A stretch of 64,000 nucleotides of DNA from Deltaproteobacteria bacterium (lineage in GTDB: Bacteria > Desulfobacterota > Syntrophia > Syntrophales > UBA8958). Shown in pieces: positions 27,838-35,772 of the stretch (within the stretch, counting starts at the first letter, position 1; each line of letters opens with the position of its first letter). A program made the position numbers and the translations under genes. Location of the stretch: assembly GCA_029553375.1 (NCBI GenBank), contig JAKPCH010000039.1, positions 1 to 64,000 on the forward strand. Reading direction: 5' to 3'. The notes beneath the pieces were generated by a model. It did not search any database and was not told the DNA's origin. It saw nothing but the letters and a program-made list of their open reading frames with translations.

Positions 27838-28830
27838 TCAGGGGGGCAGGGCCACCCGGTCCCGCCCCTCCTCCTTGGCCCGCTTGACGGCGCCCCGGGC
27901 CGCCTGGAGGACGTCCCCGGCCGTCTCCCCGTGGAGGGGGGCGGCGGCCACACCGATGGAGAGGGTGACCCGCCTCAGGTGGCTGCCCCCTTCCTCCTGC
28001 GCCCGATCGCCGAGGAGCCCCCGGATGTTCTCGGCGTAGCGCCGGGCGTCGTCGAGGGAATACCCCGGGAGGATGACGACGAACTCGTCGGCCCCCCAAC
28101 GACAGACGATGTCCCTGTCCCGGGCCCGCTCGGCGAGGAACTGCCCCAGGTCCCTGATGATCCTCTCCCCCTCCTCGATTCCGTAGGTCTGGTTGATCCT
28201 GCCCAGGCGGTCGATATCGACGAACGCCACCCCCACCGACTGACCCTGGCGGAGGCCCTTCCTGATCTCCCGCTCCAAGGCGGGCTCGAGAAAACGGCGG
28301 TTTACCAGACCCGTGAGGAAATCGCGCTGGGAGAGGTCGGAGATCTGGCCGCGCAAGCCGATGTTCCAAAGGGCCAGACGGATCTGCTGGGCCGCCACGA
28401 GGGCCAGCTGCTTCGAAGTCTCCACGGTTCGGGGCGACGTCACGGCGGTCCCTTCGAAGCGGAGGTGGACCATCCCCATGAGTTCACCCTGGGACGAGAG
28501 AGGGACACAGAGGGAGGCCGCCTTTTCCCCTTCGGCCTCGATATGGCGGCACGGCAGACCCTTGGCCGTTCCGGCGACGAGGTGGGGGCGGTTCCTCCTT
28601 ACGGCGTGGCAGTCTTGAGGGACTATGACGCCTTCCCGGGGTTCCTGGCCCCACCACGCCCGGACCTCGAGGAGGCCCTTCGCCCGGTTGAAGCCGTAAT
28701 AGGCCCCGGCGGGGAAAAGGTGGGGCATCTCCCGGGCGATGACCCCGTAGGCCTCCTCGAGGGTGAAGGAGGCACACAACAGATCCCCCAGCTTGATGAG
28801 TTTTCTGATCTTTTCCTTAGGTACGGCCAT
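27838..28830 (-). CDS. GAF-GGDEF diguanylate cyclase with GADEF signature
   Basis: A 330-residue cytoplasmic protein. A GAF-like sensor (about 15-155) precedes a GGDEF domain (about 165-330) that would make cyclic di-GMP. The domain start is clear (RDFLTGLVNRRFLEPALERE) and the metal Asp lies in FVDIDRLG. The signature reads GADEF (246-250), with Ala for the second Gly. An RxxD inhibitory site (237-240) sits five residues before it. GADEF may retain activity, but this needs a test. Its start overlaps the 3' end of the metallophosphoesterase gene by 14 bases, so it is probably translated from the same mRNA. Confidence 0.88.
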   Translation of the reverse strand: MAVPKEKIRKLIKLGDLLCASFTLEEAYGVIAREMPHLFPAGAYYGFNRAKGLLEVRAWWGQEPREGVIVPQDCHAVRRNRPHLVAGTAKGLPCRHIEAEGEKAASLCVPLSSQGELMGMVHLRFEGTAVTSPRTVETSKQLALVAAQQIRLALWNIGLRGQISDLSQRDFLTGLVNRRFLEPALEREIRKGLRQGQSVGVAFVDIDRLGRINQTYGIEEGERIIRDLGQFLAERARDRDIVCRWGADEFVVILPGYSLDDARRYAENIRGLLGDRAQEEGGSHLRRVTLSIGVAAAPLHGETAGDVLQAARGAVKRAKEEGRDRVALPP

Positions 28831-30418
28831 GGATGAAACCCGCGATGCGGCGGCGGAACGCCTCGGGGGGCGTGATCCCGAGCTCCCTCATGACGGCGTC
28901 GAACTCCCCCAACCCCCCCACGGCGGCGGCGACGTTGAGGAAGATCTCCATGTAGGCCGAGCCGGTGCCCTCGATCTCGCCGCGAAAGACCGGATCAGAA
29001 GCCAGGTCCCCTTCCGCCTCCGGGACGCGGCCCGGCCGAACGAGGCGGCCCACGGCCCGGTAGGCGGCGAAACGCTGGAGGGCGTCGCATTCGTAATCCC
29101 CGGCGGCGATGCTCTCCCTGACCCGTGAGAGATGGATCACGTCCACGACGACGATCCCCGGCGTATTCGACAGGCCTTCCCTTACGGCCCCCAGGAGCCC
29201 CTCACGATCCCCGTCAGAAGAAGACACGTAGGCCACCACTTCCCCGACCCCGCCGGTCCCGCCCACAAGGTCCAACCCCACCTCCACGCCGAGCCGCCCC
29301 TCCAGGGCAGCGGCGGCAGAGAAGAGTCCCCCGAGGCCTTCCATACCCGCCCCGCCCGGGTAAAAACGCCTCATCAGGGAGAGGAGCCGTTCTCGAACTT
29401 TAGTTTTGGGCGGGGGGGCGTCGGCGGCGTAACCGACGGCCCGGAGGTGGGCCCCGTAGCGTTCCTGATCGAGGACCTCCCTGGACCAGGACCCCGGGCG
29501 CGGCTCGTGAACGACCAGGTCGTGGATCCCGTCGCCGACGATCTTCCGGAGGCACATCCTCACCAGGCGGCGCCCCTGGATCTCGACGCTGTAAAAAAAG
29601 CCTCCCTCCGAGAGGTCACCGCCGGGGGTCGTGATCGTACCGAAATTGGAGGGGTTGAGGTAAACGGTCCCGTCCACTTCCTGGAAACCCGCCTGGTCGT
29701 GGAGGTGGCCCGTAAGGCAGAGGATCACGCCGCTTTCGTCGCAAAAACGCCTCAGGTCGGGCGAGCCGCTCTCGCCGGTAGGCACGAGGTAATCGAGGAC
29801 GCCGTGGGCCGGTTTGTGGGTGACGACGACGTCGGGAGCCGCCTCCCGGAGGAACCTCACCATCTCGCTGACTCCCCGATCGGCCCGGTACTTCACGGTG
29901 TAACGCTCCGGGATGCCGGGGGTGAAGACATCGGCCCCGCCGTAGCCGGCGATGCGCACCTCCCCCAACTGGTGCCAGTGACGGTGGAGATCACGCTCGT
30001 GGAGGGAGGTGTACTGGAGGTCCATGTCGTAATTACCCGGGAGGCAAAGGACACGGCCTCTTTTCTTGCGGCGGAGGACGCTCTCGAGGATCTTGTATTT
30101 CTGCTGCATGACCCTCCGGCCCCTGATGGTCTCCTCCCGGAACTCCCTGGCCCGTTCCTTGACGTCCCCGGGAAGGTCGTCCCTGGACGTCACGGCCTCG
30201 ACGAACCCCTCCGCGTCGAGATCGGCGTAACCGAGGCGGCGGCGGAGACGGGCGAAAGCGGCCTGGTTCAGGCGGTAGCGGACGGCCATCTCCGTGGTGT
30301 AGAAGGGCTTGTCGATGAGGTCCCCCGAGATGACGTAAACGTCGGCGTCGGTCAAGGACAGGAGGTCCTTCACCCGATCGAAGTCGTCATGGACGTCGGA
30401 GAGATAGATGAGCTCCAT
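28817..30418 (-). CDS. Calcineurin-like metallophosphoesterase with extra C-terminal domain
   Basis: A 533-residue cytoplasmic protein. The first 320 residues or so carry the family motifs in order: DVHDDF, SGDLID, LPGNYD, THKP and TGHLHD, the ligands of a two-metal phosphoesterase. An insertion of about 80 residues with charged helices lies between the second and third motifs. The last 180 residues or so are a separate, unrecognised domain with a helical end. ATG 30418 overlaps the stop of the acetyltransferase gene (ATGA), so the pair is coupled. The substrate is unknown. Confidence 0.82.
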   Translation of the reverse strand: MELIYLSDVHDDFDRVKDLLSLTDADVYVISGDLIDKPFYTTEMAVRYRLNQAAFARLRRRLGYADLDAEGFVEAVTSRDDLPGDVKERAREFREETIRGRRVMQQKYKILESVLRRKKRGRVLCLPGNYDMDLQYTSLHERDLHRHWHQLGEVRIAGYGGADVFTPGIPERYTVKYRADRGVSEMVRFLREAAPDVVVTHKPAHGVLDYLVPTGESGSPDLRRFCDESGVILCLTGHLHDQAGFQEVDGTVYLNPSNFGTITTPGGDLSEGGFFYSVEIQGRRLVRMCLRKIVGDGIHDLVVHEPRPGSWSREVLDQERYGAHLRAVGYAADAPPPKTKVRERLLSLMRRFYPGGAGMEGLGGLFSAAAALEGRLGVEVGLDLVGGTGGVGEVVAYVSSSDGDREGLLGAVREGLSNTPGIVVVDVIHLSRVRESIAAGDYECDALQRFAAYRAVGRLVRPGRVPEAEGDLASDPVFRGEIEGTGSAYMEIFLNVAAAVGGLGEFDAVMRELGITPPEAFRRRIAGFIHGRT

Positions 30419-30942
30419 CACACCCCACCCCCATCGGGCCTTCCCAGGGAGAGTTCCATGAAGGTCACCCTGAAGGGGAGGCCATCGTAGGCCTTCGTCG
30501 CCGTCGGACGGAAGCCCAAGGACCCGTACCAGCGCCGCAGGCCTTCCTCCTCGTGGATGACGGCGATCCCCACTTTTCCCGCCCCCCACGAACGGGCCCT
30601 GTCCACGGCCTCCCTAAGGAGCAACGCACCCCAACCCCGTCCGCGGCAGGGGGGAAGAACGGCCAGACGGCGCAGGACGCACTTGTCTTCACGGGTCTTC
30701 TCCACGGACACGCACCCGACGGGTCGGCCCCGGGACTCGAGGACGAGGTAGAGGACGCCCTTCAGGATCTCGTCCCTGATCCCCTCCTCCCGGGTGTGGA
30801 CGGCGTGACGGGGGGCGTTGGCCTCGGTGACCCCGAAGCGCTCCGCCGATTCCCGAAAACAGACGCGGATCACCTCGGCGAGGACCCCCGCTTCCCCTTC
30901 CGCCGCCGGCCGGATGGTGGGTCCCTCCTCACGGAGCGACAT
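30418..30942 (-). CDS. GNAT-family N-acetyltransferase
   Basis: A 174-residue cytoplasmic acetyl-CoA-dependent transferase. The CoA-binding motif A is RRLAVLPPCRGRGWGALLL, and the C-terminal FYGSLGF-like segment is WYGSLGFRPT. The N-terminal part reads as the usual helix-strand entry (IRPAAEGEAGVLAEVI). The acceptor cannot be predicted. It is the first gene of a small minus-strand set with the metallophosphoesterase and the diguanylate cyclase. Confidence 0.88.
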   Translation of the reverse strand: MSLREEGPTIRPAAEGEAGVLAEVIRVCFRESAERFGVTEANAPRHAVHTREEGIRDEILKGVLYLVLESRGRPVGCVSVEKTREDKCVLRRLAVLPPCRGRGWGALLLREAVDRARSWGAGKVGIAVIHEEEGLRRWYGSLGFRPTATKAYDGLPFRVTFMELSLGRPDGGGV

Positions 30943-30991
30943 CGTCCCCCCCCGTCGCCGGGATGTCGAAAGACTTAAGACTTGGGTCCCC

Positions 30992-31534
30992 CTAAGCCGT
31001 CCCCTGACCGGTGACGAACCCCTTGGCGGGGGCGCCCGTGTCGGCGGGGGTACCGGCGATCTGGGCGAGATAGGCGGCGCCCAGTTCCTTGATGTGGTTT
31101 TCCACGTTGTCGAAGTAATTGAAGTGGACCTGTTCCTCGTCGGCGATGGCCTCGAAGAGCTTCATGCTCACGCTGTCGCCGTTCTCCCGGCACACGAGGA
31201 TGAACTGGTTGTAGACGTCGATGGTGTCGTCCTCCAGCTTGGCGTCGAAGGAGAAGATCACGTCGATCTTCTGGGCCTTGACGACCTTTTCCGCCGGCTC
31301 CGTCGTCGGCTCGCCGCCGAGCTCCTTGATCCGTTCGGCGAACATCTCCGCGTGGCGCATCTCGTCGATGGCGATGAGCTTCACCTTCGCCGCCAGGTCC
31401 CCGTAGTCCATATCGTCAAGGTTGTAGTGCTGGTTCATGTACTGGTGGATGGCCTGAAGCTCCATGGCCCGGGCCTTGTTCAGGACCTCGATCACCTTCT
31501 TGCGCCGCTGTTCCCTCGTGTCTTTCGCCGCCAT
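30992..31534 (-). CDS. bfr: Bacterioferritin-like iron storage protein
   Basis: A 180-residue four-helix ferritin-like protein that oxidises and stores iron and protects against peroxide. The ferroxidase ligands are seen in ELQAIHQYM, AIDEMRHAEMF and ADEEQVHFNYF, and the Met in DEMRHAE is placed like the haem-ligand Met of bacterioferritin. A tail of about 20 residues rich in G, A and T follows the fold. ATG 31534 follows AAAGGAGGTAAGG, a near-perfect ribosome-binding site, suggesting high expression. Hemerythrin nearby fits an oxygen and iron stress theme. Confidence 0.9.
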   Translation of the reverse strand: MAAKDTREQRRKKVIEVLNKARAMELQAIHQYMNQHYNLDDMDYGDLAAKVKLIAIDEMRHAEMFAERIKELGGEPTTEPAEKVVKAQKIDVIFSFDAKLEDDTIDVYNQFILVCRENGDSVSMKLFEAIADEEQVHFNYFDNVENHIKELGAAYLAQIAGTPADTGAPAKGFVTGQGTA

Positions 31535-31578
31535 ATCCTTACCTCCTTTTGTGAATTACCCATTTCTAACATCCCTGA

Positions 31579-31977
31579 TCACCCTTTGGCAACACCCTTC
31601 GGCAAGGGCGAGGGATCGACGTCCTCATAACAGTCGTCCCGGAACCGCGGCGAGCAGACGGCCAAGAAGACCAGATCTTCCCGTCCCGTGTTGGCGATAC
31701 GCTGTCGACATAAAGGCGGTATCAGGACGACGTCCCCCGGCGCGACGTCCTGGGGCGGCAGATCCCCGATCTCGACCCGGCCCCGCCCCTCCAGGATCAC
31801 GTAACGCTCCGCCACGCCCCGCAGGCGGTGCCAGCGGGTGGTGACGCCGGGGGCGACACGGGCCCGGGCGATGGAAACGTCCGGGTCATCCTCGATGTTG
31901 GACAACTCGTTGATGAAACACCCCTCGGCGGTGAAGGTTTCCCCCTCGGGCCTCCATTTCCTCACCCCTTCACGCAC
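31579..31977 (-). CDS. Cytoplasmic cupin-domain protein
   Basis: A 132-residue single-domain cupin with no signal peptide. Motif one reads APGVTTRWHRLRGVAERYVILEG (only one clear His, so metal binding may be incomplete), and motif two is APGDVVLIPPLCRQRIANTG. The C-terminal acidic stretch DDCYEDVDPS is typical of one group of such proteins encoded in anaerobes. It begins ten bases after the adenylate cyclase stop, so it is likely co-transcribed with it. Function is unknown. Confidence 0.82.
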   Translation of the reverse strand: MREGVRKWRPEGETFTAEGCFINELSNIEDDPDVSIARARVAPGVTTRWHRLRGVAERYVILEGRGRVEIGDLPPQDVAPGDVVLIPPLCRQRIANTGREDLVFLAVCSPRFRDDCYEDVDPSPLPKGVAKG

Positions 31978-31987
31978 ATGGACCTCC

Positions 31988-34606
31988 TCAAAGCTCTCCC
32001 CTTTTCGTATCTACCTCTGTTTTCCCCGGTGTCTCCTTTCTCCCCAAGACCCGGTAAACCTTCATCTCCCCCAGACCGCGCCCCGCCTCGAAGAGGCCTA
32101 TCTCCTCGAGCTCGAGGTCCCGTTGCCCAACGGCCTGGAGGGTCTTTTCCGTAACGAGGATGCCGTTGGGCCAGGCCTTGCACAGACCCTGAAGCCTGAA
32201 GACGAAATTGACGGGATCGCCGATGACGGTATAGTCCATCTTTTTCTCGAACCCGATGTTCCCCACCACCACCTCCCCCGTGTGGATACTGATCCCCATG
32301 GAAAGGGTGGTCTCGAACCTCTCGGAAAGGTAATCGTTTACCTCCCCCATGGCGCGCCGCATCTCCAGCGCGGCGTTGACGGCGTTGTCCGCGTCCCCGG
32401 GTCTCGAGACGGGGGCGCCGAAAACGGCCAGCAACCCGTCGCCCAGGTACTTGTCAACTATGCCGCCGTGGCGGAAGACGATCTCCCCCATGGTGGCGAA
32501 GAAATGGTTGACGAGGGCCACCGTCCTCTGGGGTCCCAGATTGCGGGAAAAGACGCTGAAACCGCGTAGGTCGATGTTCAGAAGGGTAAGGGTCTTGGAC
32601 TCGTCGATGGTCAGTTTTTCGCCCGCCTCCCCCAGGATGATCTTTTCCACGACCTCCTTCGGGACGAATTTCTGAAAGACCTTTCTTATGCCCCGCTCGC
32701 GTTCCGCCATGGCCAGGGTCTCGTTGTACAGCCGCGCGTTCTCCAGGGCGATGGTCACGGCCGAGGCGAGGGACTGGAGGAGATGGATGTCGTTCTCGTC
32801 GAACACCCCCTGCCGCTTGTTACGCACCTCGATGACCCCAGTGACCTTGCCGTGGGAGATCATGGGGACGCAAACGATGGACCGGGTCCTGAAACCCGTC
32901 AGGGCGTCGAATTCAGGGGAGTAACGGGGGTGCCCCGCCGCGTCGGCCGCCATGATCGTCACCCCCCGGGCAGCCGCGTGACCGGCGATATCCTGCCCCA
33001 TCCTGAGGCGGATACCCCTGAGGAGACCTATATCGATATTGAAGGCCACCTCGTAGAGCAACTCATCGCCGTCCCTCAGGAGGAGGGCCCCCGTTTCCAC
33101 GTTCAAAGAGGCCTGGATCATGTCCATGGTGTACATGAGGACCTTTTCCATATCGAAGGTGGATGAGGAAAGGGCGTCGCCCACCTGTCTGATGGTCTCC
33201 AACTCCTGGAGACTCTTGGCCGCCATGGAGAGCAGCCTCTCCCTCTCCAAGACCAGAGAGAAGAGGGCGGCGAAGACCTCGACGCGTTTGATGGTTTCCG
33301 GGGCGGATTCCAGGGGCACATCGACCAGGACCAGAAGGCCGATGATTCGGTCCTCGGAAGCCACGCGGGCGATGACGGCGTTCTTGCCGTTCAAGGCGGA
33401 AAGGAAGGATTGCTCCTCGGTCCCGGCGGGACCTCCGCCACCCTCGACGACGAGGGTCCCCTGCCTCTTGATGACGCGCTCGAAAATGGATTCCCTGGCG
33501 CTGAACTCCGCTCCCCTCTCCGGGGCCCCTCTGTCAAAAGACAAGGCATCGACGACGCGCAGGCGATACGGTTCCTCCCCCTCCCGGCTCAGCAGGATCA
33601 GGGAACCGCAGGGGACGATCCTTCTCAAGGCCCTAAAGAGGGAATGGAGAAGCTCACTCCCCCTGAGACTGGAATTGAGGTCCTCAAACACCTCGGCCAG
33701 GGCCTGGAAGAGTTCGTTCCTTTCTCTGTTTTCCCTCAAGAGACGGAGATTGTCGTAGGTGAACGCGGCGGTGCTGACGAGGGGCGTAAGGACATCCACG
33801 TCTTCGTGGGTGAAGACGGCCTCTTCGCGCCGGCGGGAGAGGGTGATCACGCCGATGACCTCTCTCGCCGTCTTCAAGGGCATGCAGATGAAGGACTTGG
33901 TCGCGTAGTGGGGACGGGAGGGACGGCCGAAACGGATATCCCGTTCGATGTCCTCCACGAGGAGGGGCGATTTATTGATGACGGCATACTTGGCGATACT
34001 CAGTTCGAAATCGACAAGATCACCCTTTTTCACAAACTCCTGCCCGATCGCCGCCTCGACGACGAAGTGGTCCCGCTTCACGTCGTCAACGACGAGGACG
34101 GAACCGATATCGGCGCCGACCATTTTCAGGGCCCGCTCCAACGTCACGTACAGGAGGTCCTCGGGGTTGAAGGTTACATAGCAAAGATCCGCCAGTTCCT
34201 TGAGGGTCAAGATCTCGGAGGTCTTTTTTTCGAGACACCGCAGGCTCGCCCGGAGTTCCCGCTGGAGATGCTGAAAGGACGTGACGATCCCCTGGAGTTC
34301 GTCCGTCACGGCGCCGGGGGGCGCCACCTTCAGCTCTTCCTCCACGGTCCGCCTGATACTGTTCGATAGATTTATGAGCCCGTCGAAGAGACGGCGCAGG
34401 ATGACGAAACCGAAGAAAGACATGGCCAAAAAGGCGAGAAAATACAGGGGCAGGTAGGAATCCCTAAAGAGGTCGTAGGTGAAGGCGAAGTAGAGGAACC
34501 CGAAGACGGGGGTGAGGAAAAAAAGGGCGAAAACCAAAAAGAGCTTGTAATAGAGGCCCTTGTTTTCCACGGAGAGGTCCTCCAATTTTTTCTTCAGAGA
34601 CTCCAT
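31988..34606 (-). CDS. Membrane-bound adenylate cyclase with three GAF domains
   Basis: An 872-residue protein. Two N-terminal transmembrane helices (about 20-42 and 52-70) and a HAMP-like linker are followed by three GAF domains (roughly 155-300, 325-480 and 495-640) and a class III nucleotide cyclase (about 680-850). The cyclase metal ligands appear in LLNIDLRGFSVFSRN and KYLGDGLLAVFGAP, and the C-terminal substrate region in SIHTGEVVVGNIG. It should make cyclic AMP in response to a small ligand or redox state bound by the GAF domains. Specificity for ATP rather than GTP is the family default and not proven. Confidence 0.9.
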   Translation of the reverse strand: MESLKKKLEDLSVENKGLYYKLFLVFALFFLTPVFGFLYFAFTYDLFRDSYLPLYFLAFLAMSFFGFVILRRLFDGLINLSNSIRRTVEEELKVAPPGAVTDELQGIVTSFQHLQRELRASLRCLEKKTSEILTLKELADLCYVTFNPEDLLYVTLERALKMVGADIGSVLVVDDVKRDHFVVEAAIGQEFVKKGDLVDFELSIAKYAVINKSPLLVEDIERDIRFGRPSRPHYATKSFICMPLKTAREVIGVITLSRRREEAVFTHEDVDVLTPLVSTAAFTYDNLRLLRENRERNELFQALAEVFEDLNSSLRGSELLHSLFRALRRIVPCGSLILLSREGEEPYRLRVVDALSFDRGAPERGAEFSARESIFERVIKRQGTLVVEGGGGPAGTEEQSFLSALNGKNAVIARVASEDRIIGLLVLVDVPLESAPETIKRVEVFAALFSLVLERERLLSMAAKSLQELETIRQVGDALSSSTFDMEKVLMYTMDMIQASLNVETGALLLRDGDELLYEVAFNIDIGLLRGIRLRMGQDIAGHAAARGVTIMAADAAGHPRYSPEFDALTGFRTRSIVCVPMISHGKVTGVIEVRNKRQGVFDENDIHLLQSLASAVTIALENARLYNETLAMAERERGIRKVFQKFVPKEVVEKIILGEAGEKLTIDESKTLTLLNIDLRGFSVFSRNLGPQRTVALVNHFFATMGEIVFRHGGIVDKYLGDGLLAVFGAPVSRPGDADNAVNAALEMRRAMGEVNDYLSERFETTLSMGISIHTGEVVVGNIGFEKKMDYTVIGDPVNFVFRLQGLCKAWPNGILVTEKTLQAVGQRDLELEEIGLFEAGRGLGEMKVYRVLGRKETPGKTEVDTKRGEL

Positions 34607-34705
34607 CCCTGCACCCCCTTCTCCGGCAACGGGCCTATGAAGTCATTTTACAGGATACGGGAAGAAAAAGACAGGGCGTCGGCGGTCAAGATCTTTATTT
34701 CCCTA

Positions 34706-34734
34706 TTGACGTCCAAGGCTTTTATTGGATACAA
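34706..34734 (+). promoter_or_regulatory. Possible promoter of the repeat-coil nuclease-like gene
   Basis: TTGACG (34706-34711), 17-base spacer, ATACAA (34729-34734), in an AT-rich patch 23 bases before the start codon. The -10 is imperfect; TACAAA one base on is an alternative. Confidence 0.4.
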
Positions 34735-34757
34735 ATTCACCGATGCGTGAGGTTTCC

Positions 34758-35639
34758 ATGATCAACACCATGAGGCTCTACGAAGAGCTTGCCGACGCCT
34801 TCGCTGATCCCCAGGCCCGGACCTTGACCCGGGTCATCGGGAAGGTCTACGAAGACCTCCAGAACGCGGTCACGAAGGAGGATTTCCGCGAGCTGAAAGG
34901 GGTGGTCCAGGAACTCGCCGAGGCCCAAAAAAAAACCGAACAACGTGTCGAGGAACTCGCCGAGGCCCAAAAGAGAACAGAACAACGTGTCGAAGAACTC
35001 GCCGAGGCCCAAAAGAGAACAGAACAGCGTGTCGAAGAACTCGCCGAGGCCCAAAAGAGAACAGAACAGCGTGTCGAAGAACTCGCCGAGGCCCAAAAGA
35101 GAACAGAACAGCGCGTCGAGGAACTCGCCGAGGCCCAAAAGAGAACCGAACAGCGCGTCGAAGAACTCGCCGAGGCCCAAAAGAGAACGGAGGAGGCCAT
35201 CTCCAAGCTCACCCGGCGCCTCGACGACACCAACCGTCAGCTCGGCGGGCTGGCCATGACCGTCGGCTATACCCTGGAAAACAAGGCCTACGTTCATCTC
35301 CCGGCCCTGTTGAGGGACGATTATGGAGTCGAGTGCGTCGGGAGGCTCTACCGGGACTACCTTACGGACAAGGGGGGCCGGGATGTAGAGGTGAACATCC
35401 TGGGCCGCGCCAGGCGCCAGGGCGAGGAAATCCTCATCGTGGGCGAAAGCAAGGCCCAACTCTCGAAAAACGAGATCAAGAGGTTCCTGGGGCGTGTCGC
35501 CCGCCTCGACACGGGCGGCCTCAAGGTCTTCCCCGTTATCGTGACCCACATGGTCGCCCAACGGGACGTGGTGGCCGAGGCGAAAAGATCGGGCGTTGCC
35601 GTCTACCTCTCCTATCAGTTCCATAATGCCGGTTCCTGA
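34758..35639 (+). CDS. Tandem-repeat coiled coil with PD-(D/E)XK nuclease-like domain
   Basis: A 293-residue cytoplasmic protein resembling DUF3782-type proteins. The N-terminal helical part (1-51) leads into seven copies of a 14-residue repeat (consensus [14 protein letters not shown], about 52-149) that should form a long coiled coil. The C-terminal domain (about 165-293) has the PD-(D/E)XK pattern: [11 protein letters not shown], then [11 protein letters not shown] with the E-x-K core. ATG 34758 follows GTGAGG and is preferred over upstream ATGs at 34725 and 34743. The fold suggests nucleic-acid binding or cleavage. No partner gene is adjacent. Confidence 0.8.
   Translation: MINTMRLYEELADAFADPQARTLTRVIGKVYEDLQNAVTKEDFRELKGVVQELAEAQKKTEQRVEELAEAQKRTEQRVEELAEAQKRTEQRVEELAEAQKRTEQRVEELAEAQKRTEQRVEELAEAQKRTEQRVEELAEAQKRTEEAISKLTRRLDDTNRQLGGLAMTVGYTLENKAYVHLPALLRDDYGVECVGRLYRDYLTDKGGRDVEVNILGRARRQGEEILIVGESKAQLSKNEIKRFLGRVARLDTGGLKVFPVIVTHMVAQRDVVAEAKRSGVAVYLSYQFHNAGS
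34911..35204 (+). repeat. Seven 42-bp tandem repeats inside a gene
   Basis: Units begin at 34911, 34953, 34995, 35037, 35079, 35121 and 35163. The core is GAACTCGCCGAGGCCCAAAA. Inner units are almost identical at DNA level, while the first has an A run (AAAAAAAAA) and the last diverges at its end. The period is a multiple of three, so unit gain or loss would change only coil length. Confidence 0.95.
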
Positions 35640-35772
35640 TCGACCCCCCTCTCCCTCGGGGGGAAGAGACGAAACCGACCTTCGCCTCGATCTTTCCGGA
35701 CTGACCGCCCGTAACCGTTCGATATCGCAGCTTCTTCGGCCGTCCTCATCCCTTCCCCGCCGCCCCTGAAGA

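Noticed and set aside
34911-35204. CRISPR array
   Set aside because: The 42-bp units are directly abutting with no spacers and lie in frame inside a gene.
34847-35233. Repetitive minus-strand frame opposite the 42-bp repeats
   Set aside because: It only mirrors the tandem repeat and has no domain; the plus-strand frame gives a coherent coiled coil plus nuclease fold.
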